Positions 40,001 to 49,174 of a stretch of DNA of 64,000 bases are shown one piece after another. The translations under genes and the position numbers were made by a program. The number at the start of each line of letters is the position of its first letter. Position 1 is the stretch's first letter. Source of the DNA: Acanthaster planci (Eukaryota; Echinodermata; Asteroidea; Valvatida; Acanthasteridae); contig NW_019091536.1 of the NCBI RefSeq assembly GCF_001949145.1, positions 357,792-421,791 of the forward strand. Direction: 5' to 3'. Under the pieces are notes generated by a model. The model saw only the letters and a list, made by a program, of their open reading frames with translations, was not told where the DNA came from and ran no database searches.

Positions 40001-43000
40001 TTTATATGGCAGATCAAAAGCTGGTAATGGCAGAACAAAATTGATTGTGTTATGACATTTTGTCTGAGCACTTTTTTGGTCTAATTTCGCGCTCTGATGT
40101 TCCTGTACATGCACTGTCAGTCAGAGGGTGGAGGTTTGCCTGTACGACTGCAGATAGATTCACATTTGAAAGTTTGTTGACTTCATCCCATGGCCCCATT
40201 TTGTGTTATGACGATAGAGAGGTTTATTTCTTAACTTGGTTTCTTTCTGAAGGGAGTGAACATGTACATGTAGACTCCTTTCAACTGGTACTTGGTGACT
40301 GTTCCTTTGATGTGGCAAGGAACCATTGAAAAACATCAAGTGTAATCCCTCTAGTCTAGTGTTGTCAGTCCATACGTACATGTACACGTGTACCTACATG
40401 TACATAGGTACGTGTACCGGTACATGTACTAAGCCAGCTGTTCAGATACAGTTGTGATACATTGTACATCATGGTGCATAGCCACCAGTCTGCAGGTAGT
40501 GTGCTTCATGTATGAGTGAGTTAAAGTGATTTGGAGGATTAAAAATATCAATACTTCTAACCAGCATGATTTGTATTCTTGGGATTGTCTGAGGAAGTGC
40601 TGGGAAAGGAAACCAACAGAAAAAAATATTTAGGGGAATACAGACAATTTATTTGTTTCCACTTCACTGCCAGGGTGGGACCCACCTGCTTCATAATTGG
40701 GGGCCAGTGTTCCTAAATGGGGTCAGCCGAGTGGAAACCAATGCCACTGTAAATGCATCTGATATTGCCACAGTGTGTCCTGCCAGCTGTAGCCGATGTT
40801 GTCTGATGGATGGACGTCTTGTAAGTACTCCAGAAATGAGCAAGAGTGTGCTTAATCGTTCTTTTAGTGAGAAATTCTGGTGTGTGGTCGGGCGGCAGAG
40901 GATTGAGTGAACAGTTCAGTGAGTTCAAAAATACCTCCCTAGGCCACCAACTCTGAAAGTGCACAACTTAATTAACCCAACCTCAATTACCCGTCGGGAT
41001 GTAGCCCCTCCAGAATTGATAGTTAATCCTGCTGTGAGGTGCATTAATTGCACAGCCTGTCCTCTAAGGGGTAATTGCCGAAACATTGAAACGTGAATCA
41101 TGTACATATTGCCACCGGAGTTCAGGTCTGCATAGTAAACTATTTAATGCTATTGTACATGTACTTGTACTTGTATCGGATTTTAGTTACACACCAGCTA
41201 TTTTGATATTCACGTTGCATAAATTTGCAGAGATGCATGATCATTAGACTTCAGCATTGACCTGTTGACCTGCTTGTGTTATTTGTTCATGTTGGCCTCA
41301 TTCTGATGAACAAGTCCATCAGCTTGAGATACCTGTACATGTATGCGGCACACACGTGTATTGGTACATTTAAATTTCACTTCCTGCGCACCTGCTTTTC
41401 ACAGAATCACATGTAATACATGTTGACGCATACATGTAGGCAGGCACTACAAATTGTGTGAAAGTTTTCTTTTAATCATGTGAGAGGAAAGTATATTTCA
41501 GCATTGCAGTGCCCAGTTGCTGTCACCTTAAGTAGGCTTGATTTTCTTGGGTTATGAAGCATTACAAGATTCATGGGGTGCATGTTACATGTACATGTGT
41601 ATACATGTACATGTACAGTATCTGCCCTCCCCCAGTTCATTTGATACATACATGTACATGTACAGGTATATGGCTAGAACAGGTTTTTTTTGGTACCCCC
41701 TAGTATGTGATTAGCCATGTTGTGTTTGTTGGTTGTTGTCTGTGAAATGTCGTGAAACTGATTTTATAAGATCCGGACTTTGCATTCTCCCAATTTTCAT
41801 TTTTTTTTATGCATGCTTTTCATTGACTAAAGGTAAGAAACTGTTCATTCATGTACTGCAGTTTGAGTGAACTAATGAGGATACATGTAACTACAGGGCA
41901 AAGCTTTTCTTGGCATGTAACTGTCCATCTGCCGTACATGTATGGATGTTACATCCCACTGAGTGTATCTTGCCCAAATGCCTCAAATTACACGTATGTA
42001 CATGTACAATAAGTATTTCAGTTGTATGTACATTGTAAATCCGTTCTTAGGCGGTCAAGATCTGAAAGTTGAGGGGGGTGGGGAGGGGGGTTGGAGAGGA
42101 GGGTTGGAGAAATCCCTGTTGTGAGAAAAATTCTACTCATCAAGCCAACCTTGGTTCTTTGTTTAGCAGCATACCCTAGCAGCTTAGCCACGTTAGTAGC
42201 GCACCAACTTAGCCACCTCTGGTACCGTACTAGTATAGACATTGCCATCTCAACAACTAGACAACTTTATATTTACCGCCGGAAAATCTTTTGCCTTGTG
42301 AAACGAGCCATTGTACATGTACATTTATTAGAAATGTTCCTGTGGTGTTTGTAGATTTTTCTCTCTGACCCGCATTTTGCGAGTCCCCCTCCCCCAAATT
42401 TTGATGCTGTGCTCTGTATACACTTTTTTTTCAACAGACAGACATGATACGTGTAGAAAACTACACATAGTATGCTTTGTGTATGATTTGAATAATTTAT
42501 GTTGGGCTCATAATCAAGGAGTGTATTCACAAATTATACCCATGATTGTACAGACACTCGCCCCCATGTGTCAGTGATACATGTACATCCGATAAAAAGT
42601 AGATTCAGGGCATGTTCTGTTACTCAGTTGTCACAATGCAGACTGCCAATTTGTCATTTTCTAAAAGGGATTGGCAGGTAATCATCCATCAATGTTGCAT
42701 TTTTATTGAGAAGAGATGACTTGAAAGCTCGTTGCCGTTTTGCAGCTGTGGTGCTGTAAATCATGGGAATGAGTCTGCTGTGTAGGCCCACGTGCACAAT
42801 CATGACTGACCTCTTTTCCTTTGAGAAATTAATAATGCTTCTGATAGAATGCCTTTGCCACCGACATTTGCCAGTGTACCGCTGCTGTAGTTGGAAGTTG
42901 AGTATTTAAATTTGACTTTCTTGCTTTCTGTCTTATCTAAAAAGATGAGTGAAATTAAAAGGGCAAAACATAACATATGAAATGAAATAAGAACATACCC

Positions 43001-46000
43001 AATTATGAATTGTTGGTAGCGATTGGGTTTTCAAAATGTAAACAGCCAAGAACAAATACCTGTAATATAATAATGTGACTCACAAAAGAAGAATTAACCC
43101 CACAATCTACATCTTTTCTTTCTTTTTCATTGAGAGGCCTTGCAGGAGCGGGTGATATCAGTCAGTAGACTTTCCATAATTTTTCATCAGTGTGTAATGA
43201 AAAAAAAACTGAAACTAATGATTTCGTTTATGAAGAACCTCGATGCAGCATTGGATCAGTTTACATACCCTCGGTGGGTTTTACGTCGGACTGTATGAAG
43301 CGAATTCAGAATCTGGTCATAATATTCAGGTCATAATCTCATCATTTGGTTTGTCCACCCGCCTCAAGTATATTAGATTTACCTGTCAGTGTTAGAATTC
43401 CAAATGTTCTTTGTGAATCTTTGCATCCCCGTAACAAGAATATCAATCCAACCACGGATTCAGTGTCCACAACACATGTACACGTATGACTTTTGCTTGG
43501 AGTCGATCTTGCCGGCGTGTTTATCAAAACTGCCGAGTGTATGATGCGGCATGAGACTGCCATTGTCCACTTATTATTTTGCCGGCGCTGCAATTCCCCC
43601 TCGTCCCCAGTGTCTTCTCATCCCACTGTAGTATCTGGTTACTGGCGCAGGAGCGAAAGACCGGGCTTGAGTTTCAGCCTGCGACTAGCAGCGTTGGACA
43701 CAGACAAAAGTAAGATGAAGCCCACTGCTTCTCTCACTATGAGTACCAAGGAACGTGCTCTAAAGGCTTTTCATTGGAGATTAATTTCACTTTCTTCACT
43801 CAGGATGGGGGATCTTATCTTTGTGGTAATTCAGTTTCCTTGGCAACTGTTTTTTGTATTTTAAATGAATTAAGAAAAATACAAACGTGTGTGTTCTTTA
43901 AAAGTTGTTTTCCTTGAGTGCAACTCTATTTACACACATCTGATTCTTGTTACCAAATATACATTCCTCTTGGGTATACCTTTCCATATATCCAGAGCAG
44001 AGTTGATTTTCAACATGCTGCTAGTTTTTCGTCCATTCAAATGTTAATCAGTAATGATACCATCTCCATTCCCTGTTGGTGACCAAACTTTACATGTACA
44101 TGTATGGGAAAATACTGAAATACTTGTGTGTGGGCAGAATAACGACAATGCAAGCTGGCAGGTCGTAGAAATCAAAGTTGCTCGGCAATGTGCTGGTTTC
44201 CCTCCCATCGTTCAGTGTCTGCTACTGTATTTGCTCATTGTGTCTTTCATCTGTGATGTCTGCCGCCTGTACATGTACATGGCGTTTGTTCAAGTTCTGC
44301 GCTGTCGAGACCACACATGCAGCTGTGGTGACCATGCAGCTAACGTCACTTAAAGTTTTTCATTCGTCAAATTGATATGCCGCCATGTTCTTGGAGTGGT
44401 ACATGTTGTCGACACGTGGGCACTATGGGGCTTACGTACACATACTTTTTGGCACTCACACTGGACGAAAGATCTATGGAAATCTTGGTTCAGATTTGAA
44501 GCTAATCTTTTGCAAATAGTTCAAATGTTTCTCAAACAAGAAAGTTATTTTAGTGTATTAAAAACACATACAATCGGCTGTATTCACAATGGTGAACAAA
44601 CAGCTACAGTTGTGTCTTTAAAAAGCATATGTCAGTTAAAGGTCCTGAAATGTCAGCGCTAAAGTGCCAGAAAACACTTTGTGAAATAAATATTTTGGCA
44701 AGGCTTTTTCTGTTCAAAATCAAACAGGGACAAGTATTCCACAATTTCCAACGCTAGTTTGTTTATTTTCTACTTTTTTTGGAGGGGCCTCCAGAGGCAT
44801 TGAAGTCGGAAGTCTTCCCTAAAATGTTGGTACACCGAAAATTAGATGTAAAATCATGAGAAAGATCAAAGTGCTGACTTGCACCTCATCAGTTGTGGGA
44901 GATCGTAATTAGTCATTTCTCTCCCCATCCCCCGGGGCTCATGCTCTAGTATTCCTTCATGATGGACACAAATTTGTATGAGCATTGTACATGTAGATGG
45001 ATTAATTACCGTTGGTTATCACTGTCCATGTTTTCATGTTGTGAATGCTTTCATGAAATTTTGTATTGTTGGAGACATTCATTACCAAGGGCAAGTGTAT
45101 GCATACAGCACAAGTGTGTGGGTCACAGTACATGTACATGTACATTGTTACTAGGGTCCTTTTTTTTCTGTGCATTTTGGAGTCAGTCAACCCATTTATG
45201 CACGAGCTGAAATGACAGAACTTGAAACGGAAATATGAATGTGAGATTCCACATTGGCCACATCTGCAGAGGTTACAAAAGATGAACTGCATGCTCAGAT
45301 GCATGTTCATAGCCTCAGCACACAAAAGGGGAAGGTGCATTGCACTTTTCTCTCATCAAATAGAGGCTTTTGAGAAGGTGGTGGGAACAATGAGCACATG
45401 TAGTACAATTACCTTGACTTCCACCGGCATTGTTACGTAAACTTTCTTTTTGTTTGTGAAGTACGATTAATAATGTCTAAATTTTCACTTCCATGTGAAA
45501 TTGTCCTAAAATCAGACATGGTCATACACTACCTGAATCTTGACTGTGTGTGATACCCTACATGTACATGTCCATCTAACATGCCAGCATGTAGGACTTC
45601 AACTTCAAGGCATCAGTCATGTCATTGGTACATGTACTGGCACATGTACAATGTATGTGTGGTTTGGAACAGTACTGCTCCACACTCACTTGTACAATGT
45701 ACTTTACGTTGTGACTTACATGTACAAATCTGTCCTATTTGAGACCATCTTCTTTACATACGCTGTGTATCTAACGAGTTAGACAAGTGGGAGGAACTGT
45801 GTTCATCAGTGCCACAGGTACAGGGAGTCAAACTTGATGAATTTTGAAGTGCAAAGAGGACACTCTATTTCACCATGCCACGGTTGTGAACTAATGGCTT
45901 GTGCGCCAGTCAGCACATTGGCGAGCCTGACTCTCGCAGGTTTTAGTTTCTCTCTTTTAGAATATATTTTGGCCGGTGTATACCCCGATGATGTCCTGCA

Positions 46001-49000
46001 GGAGGTGTGGATGGATTGTACAAGAGATGTTGGATGGATCGCACTTGTAAGCACGAGCTTAAATCGGGGAAGAATTGGCTCCTAATGCCAAGGCATGCAT
46101 GTATGAAACGTAAGTGTGGTGCATTTTTGTGTTCTAAATACCTGTCGGACATCATTCTGTGCATCGAGTGTGCTGCTTGGTGATGCTAAACCTTTATGTT
46201 CTCTGAAACACTGCCTTGAAAAAAAAAGTAAAATGAAATGCACAGTACATACATGTATATTTCTTTTCTGAAGTACAAAGTGACGTCAGTGTTTTCAGAT
46301 CCATATATTTTGGATTACTTATTCATTAATGGAGGCAATGAGACATGGACGTGTTGCCATTTTGGCTGTTGGCATACAACTGCATGTATAGTATGTGGTA
46401 TTTACAGCACTAAGAAGTACAGGGCACAGTTTACCCCAGCACCAATGTAAGCAGGAATATACATGTAGTAGGGTGATGCCTGTTTGGCACTTCATAAGGC
46501 CACGTATGATTTAACCCCTTCACGCCGGGACGCGTTAAAACACGCCGTAAAAATTGAGATCCTCAGCCGGCTTTTCAGCTATCATTCTCGGTCCACGCTC
46601 GAGCGAACACAGTGAAAGAAGGCAGACCCTGGCTCTTGTGTATATGGTGATTGGCCTTTGTGTGTAGCTCAGAAATGAAAAGACCGAATTTGCATCATAA
46701 CCACCAGCTCCACAATAGTCCCCACTTTGAAAAGAGGCAACGGGAATGTGGAAGCTTGAGTAGAGCCGCATCCCACCGAACAATCAGCCCTTTCACCGTG
46801 TAATTCAAAGTGTGCAGAGCACGCTGGGCTACAAACCGAGAATTTGCGGTTTGGCAGGTGGACTTCGTGGCGAAGCGAGGCTGGAATTCTTGGAGTCGGC
46901 TTTCGGAAAGAAATTCCCGTCGAGAAGGGGTTAAGGGTTTCCACGGTGAGATGGCACTTGTGACTGCACAATGTGAGAGACCCTTCTCTCTGGAGTGAGT
47001 AGGGTTCTGAAAAAGAACAACTGATGTTAGCCTGAAATCTAGGGTGTGTAAGCCCTCATTTTCAATTGGAGGTGGAAGATTGTAGGGGCTTGTTAGCTTC
47101 GATGAACTGTGCAGTATTGTGTAATAAGAATTTTGGCATTGCGAGAACCTATCTACATGTACAATGTGTATCTGCTCTGGTTGTCATCAAGAATACGTAG
47201 ATCCCTCCTGGAGGCTTGAAAGTTCACGGTCATTCTGCTCAGGATACTTGTCTTCCTCTTGCCTTGACGGGCAGAAACATTAGACTTCCTCTGAAAAGGC
47301 ATTTCTGACTGAGCATCACTGCTCATCACCCCATCGTTGCAAACGGGAGGTAAAAATATCCCCAGCCTTGTATGCTGTAGGCTTAGACATGTTGCTGTGA
47401 CAACCAGGTGTGTTTGTTGCAAGGGGAGTATTGTAACCATCATTTCTAAGTTGGAACAATAGAGATCATCGTATAAAGCTAGAGGTGTCAGGCCTTTTCA
47501 TTTATGTTACGCGAAGTTAGCCCCAAACCAACGCGACATGTTCAATTAAGCTGTTGTGTTGTGGCTTACTTGCTCACTTGGTCCAGTCCAATTGTTTGTG
47601 AGATAACAAGTGTGTTCGTTGCAGTATCAACTTAGGTGTGTGGCATGCCTTGGTATGCATTTCACATGTACAATGTACGCGCACATGTACATGTAGGTGT
47701 CTGCGAGCCTCCAAGATGTTCGTGCACTATCGTTCAATTTTACATGCCCTGTGTCCGCCTTCTACCTGGTAGTTTTACACCCGATCTCTGTCGTTGGAAC
47801 TTGCATTTGTTGCAGAGAGGGTCTAACACTCTCCTTGGCTTAAAGCACCTGTGATTTATTTTGGTCATTTTACTCATTTGTATCCCTTGGTGAAGAAAGT
47901 AAATGAACGGTTGAAAGCTTGTCACTACTGGCACATGTACACAAAAATACACCGCACACACTAGGGTCTTCCTGAATTTGATACCAGTTAAATGTGCATT
48001 TGGAAATGTGTTTGAGTTTTGTCCAACATGGTCCTTCTTCCCTCCTACCAGGTTTGCAACGTCTGTATGTGCTTAAACTCTTTACAACTTCACATATGTA
48101 CATGTACAGTAACAAAAAAGCACCTGAATGTGTCATTAACAAAGTGAAAGGGATGTGACATATCTTTGCTTTACACATGATATTTCACACTCACTCCACA
48201 CTCACACGTGTGCGTCTCACCTTTATATAGTACATTTTATGTGCTTACTGTAAAGTACATTGTACATATTCTTGTATGTGAGTACCTTGATTAGCCCTTG
48301 TTCATATGATATCCCATGATCTAACTTTGCATTGTACAACGTACAACGTACATTTTTTTTGCAGTCTTGGCAACCTGGAAAGGCATTGTGTTCTAACTGA
48401 TCTCTTCCCCTGTCAACTGGAACAGGTTGCTGAAAGGGTCTTTGCATCTGCAGTCCACTTGTGTCAGACAGCCACCTCTAGCAGGGGTGTGTCTGGTCTC
48501 CAGTCCACTGTGTCAGACAGCCGCCTCTGGCAGGGGTGTGTCTGGTCTCCAGTCCACTTGTGTCAGACAGCCGCCTCTAGCAGGGGTGTGTCTGGTCTCC
48601 AGTTCACTGTGCCAGACAGCCACCTCTGGAAGGGTGTGTCTGGTCTCCAGTCCACTGTGTCAGACAGCCGCCTCCAGCAGGGGTGTGTCTATGTACATGT
48701 AGTGTCCTTACACAAGTCGTGGTCTATACGCTGGCTCCGACTTAGCTGAAACAGAAAACCTAGGTGTAAAGTATGAAATCTAAAGAGAAACTGCCTGCAA
48801 CACTGGGCCTGCGGAAGCTTTTGTTTAGAAATGTGCAGGTGTGTGTAGTGGTGACCAGATGAATTTACAGGCAGCGAAATCCGGCGGCATCGCGATGGAA
48901 CAATTAATCTGCACTGTAGTTTGTTTACTTTCATACCGTGCTGAACACATTATGTGCTTGCAGCAGTCACTAACCTGCATGTCATTGTAGTCTTTTTTTA

Positions 49001-49174
49001 ATGTAGGAGCAAATGATTGTGCGGTTAAATATTTCCCAAGGTAGCCAGAATGATCAAAAAAGCAGATTGAAGGGATGCTTTGATAATGCAGATTGTTTAC
49101 CTTAACCTGTCACACGACACAGCACCGTACCAGACACCATACCTGTCACCACCCAGCGACACAAGCTGGAGGAG
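27948..49174 (+). CDS. CRTC: CREB-regulated transcription coactivator (CRTC/TORC), exons 1-4, partial
   Basis: Four coding exons: 27948-28067, 28240-28362, 37677-37790 and 49116-49174. They encode about 138 residues and end in phase 2, so the gene runs off the window. Exon 1 carries the CREB-binding domain with the family signature PRKFAEKIALHNQKQAEET. Exon 2 carries the signature RGGSLPNVNQLG. Exon 3 is variable, with RVYR as in vertebrate CRTCs. Exon 4 has YLSPPSDTSWR, after which vertebrates continue with TNSDSALHQS, the SIK/AMPK-regulated serine site, not seen here. CRTCs shuttle to the nucleus on cAMP and calcium signals and boost CREB-dependent transcription. The first ATG is 27948, after an in-frame stop at 27900; the ATG at 27957 has a better Kozak context and could be used instead. 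Introns are 172 bp, 9.3 kb, 11.3 kb and at least 14.8 kb. Intron 3 is U12-type AT-AC. Confidence 0.93.
28240..28362 (+). CDS. CRTC: CRTC exon 2
   Basis: Forty-one codons, phase 0 at both ends, between TCTCTGCAG and CAG/GTAAGA. It contains HHLQLAPTLGAYRGGSLPNV, matching the second exon of vertebrate CRTC genes in content and boundaries. Intron 1 before it is only 172 bp. Confidence 0.93.
29680..29961 (-). mobile_element. tRNA-derived SINE with conserved central domain and CR1-like tail
   Basis: On the minus strand the element starts as a Ser/Leu-like tRNA (GTGGCCAAGTGGTTAGGGTC, then B box GGTTCGAATCC). It continues into a central domain (GGCAAGCCACTTCAC, then CTCCACCCAGGTGTATATA and GGGTACC). 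It ends in a tail with CGATGGACTGGCATCCCATC followed by TTTCATGCCACGGAAA and GGAGATAAACACCAGCG. This tail resembles the CR1-type LINE-derived tails of LF-SINE/DeuSINE elements known in coelacanth, sea urchin and other deuterostomes. The family assignment is from memory of these motifs. The 3' boundary is approximate. Confidence 0.8.
30945..31080. repeat. imperfect inverted repeat (foldback)
   Basis: The left arm at 30945-30978 (core GGTGGCAGCAGACATAC then ACCAGTCCTTT) pairs with the right arm at 31052-31080 (AAAGGACTGGTGTGTCTGCT then GCCACC). The left arm has a few extra bases. The loop is about 73 bases. Weaker pairing continues outward (AGAGAC against GAGTCTC). It lies in CRTC intron 2. It could be a foldback transposon remnant or a transcript hairpin. 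Confidence 0.65.
33950..34716. mobile_element. non-autonomous TIR element, CAGGGGTCGAAATTA ends, 767 bp
   Basis: The left end CAGGGGTCGAAATTA is matched by CAGGGGTCAAAATTA read inward from 34716 (14 of 15). Subterminal repeats of GGTAGTCCG and ACTAGTCC occur in both ends, typical of transposase-binding regions. No clean target duplication and no transposase frame were found. CAGRG-starting ends suggest the hAT superfamily. A related element lies at 38807-40096. Confidence 0.7.
37214..37286 (-). repeat. tRNA-like element, decayed tRNA or SINE head
   Basis: The 73-base minus-strand segment has a fully paired acceptor stem (GGCTGGA with TCCAGTC, one G-T pair) and discriminator A. The T arm is perfect (GCGGG TTCAAAT CCCGC). 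The D loop is AGTTGGTA. The D stem has two mismatches, and the anticodon stem (GCAGT against TCCAC) does not pair, so no reliable anticodon can be read. The B box is intact and the A box is altered. It is more likely a pseudogene or SINE head than a working tRNA. Confidence 0.7.
37677..37790 (+). CDS. CRTC: CRTC exon 3
   Basis: Thirty-eight codons, phase 0 at both ends, between GGTTTCAG and CGCCAC/ATATCCTTTT. The product starts NALHSLEDIKAATSRS and contains RVYRSHQRSSSGHRSRH. It aligns in place with the vertebrate exon holding DRVYRERGR but is otherwise diverged, basic and serine-rich. There is no usable GT donor in the right phase near its end. The donor is the U12-type sequence described separately. 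Confidence 0.87.
37791..37800 (+). promoter_or_regulatory. U12-type 5' splice site (AT-AC class)
   Basis: ATATCCTTTT is an exact match to the minor-spliceosome AT-AC donor consensus (A/G)TATCCTT. It sits directly after a complete codon of CRTC exon 3. Reading on into the intron gives Ile-Ser-Phe and then TGA at 37800-37802. Confidence 0.9.
38807..40096. mobile_element. non-autonomous TIR element, CAGAGCGYGAAATTA ends, 1.29 kb
   Basis: The left end CAGAGCGTGAAATTA is matched by CAGAGCGCGAAATTA read inward from 40096 (14 of 15). Subterminal TCGGACA/TGTCCGA and GAGCACTT motifs occur near the ends. Inside, at 39963-39977, lies another outward-facing end (CAGGGGTCGAAATTC on the minus strand) identical in type to the element at 33950-34716. 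This implies a nested or composite insertion. No transposase frame was found. Confidence 0.65.
40675..40819 (+). other. exon-like segment inside CRTC intron 3
   Basis: An open stretch lies between a good acceptor (CCACTTCACTGCCAG) and a good donor (CTT/GTAAGTAC). It encodes GGTHLLHNWGPVFLNG, and then a Cys-rich run CPASCSRCCLMDG. I recognise no family. It cannot simply be a CRTC cassette, because the flanking U12 donor at 37791 would then need a U12 acceptor here. It may be a cryptic exon, part of a nested gene, or chance. Confidence 0.2.
46511..46934. mobile_element. piggyBac-like MITE, 424 bp, TTAA-flanked
   Basis: It starts TTAACCCCTTCACGCCGGGA. Read inward from 46934 on the other strand it is TTAACCCCTTCTCGACGGGA (18 of 20 identical, including the TTAA). 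A TTAA target site plus CCC-starting inverted ends is the hallmark of piggyBac-type non-autonomous elements. The interior has no transposase and is richer in CpG than its surroundings, suggesting a fairly recent insertion. Confidence 0.85.
48448..48691 (+). repeat. 49-bp minisatellite, five copies
   Basis: Five tandem units of 48-51 bases share the core GTGTCAGACAGCC(A/G)CCTC, followed by a GGGTGTGTCTGGTCTCCAGT block. The units differ by a few substitutions and 1-2 base gaps, and two subtypes (CCACTTGTG and CCACTGTG) alternate in the first four units. Stop-free frames run through it because of the repeat, not because it is a gene. It lies in CRTC intron 3 about 0.4 kb before the U12 acceptor. 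Confidence 0.92.
49098..49115 (+). promoter_or_regulatory. U12-type branch site and AC 3' splice site
   Basis: TACCTTAAC at 49098-49106 matches the U12 branch consensus TTCCTTAAC at all but one position. The intron then ends CTGTCACAC, with the terminal AC at 49114-49115, about 10 bases after the branch adenosine, within the usual short U12 range. There is no pyrimidine tract and no AG here, as expected for an AT-AC intron. Confidence 0.87.
49116..49174 (+). CDS. CRTC: CRTC exon 4
   Basis: Nineteen codons plus two bases, from GAC ACA GCA to AGG AG/GTAAGT. The product DTAPYQTPYLSPPSDTSWR matches the conserved vertebrate CRTC block YLSPPxDTSWRR. The last Arg codon is split (phase 2), leading to the expected TNSDSALHQS exon, which lies beyond the window or in the gap. 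Confidence 0.93.

Larger units (their letters stand above)
37791..49115 (+). other. CRTC intron 3, U12-type AT-AC intron of 11.3 kb
   Basis: It begins AT and ends AC, with an exact U12 donor and a U12 branch-site match 10 bases from the 3' end. Removal joins exon 3 to exon 4 in frame at the position where vertebrate CRTCs also change exon (before the YLSPP block). The intron carries a TIR element at 38807-40096, a TTAA-flanked MITE at 46511-46934, a minisatellite at 48448-48691 and many TACATG repeats. A cryptic exon-like segment lies at 40675-40819. Confidence 0.88.

Noticed and set aside
43493-43864. Plus-strand open frame of 123 codons in CRTC intron 3
   Set aside because: Low-complexity serine/arginine content, no homology and no splice sites matching the CRTC phase.
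48306-48749. Open frames of 147 and 91 codons
   Set aside because: They are produced by the 49-bp minisatellite, whose units lack stops. The repeated peptide is not a known protein and the units change frame.
49092-49174. CRTC exon 4 starting at the AG at 49090-49091, as an ordinary U2 exon
   Set aside because: It is in frame but adds unconserved residues, has no pyrimidine tract, swallows the U12 branch-site match, and leaves exon 3 without a partner GT donor. The AT-AC reading explains both ends.
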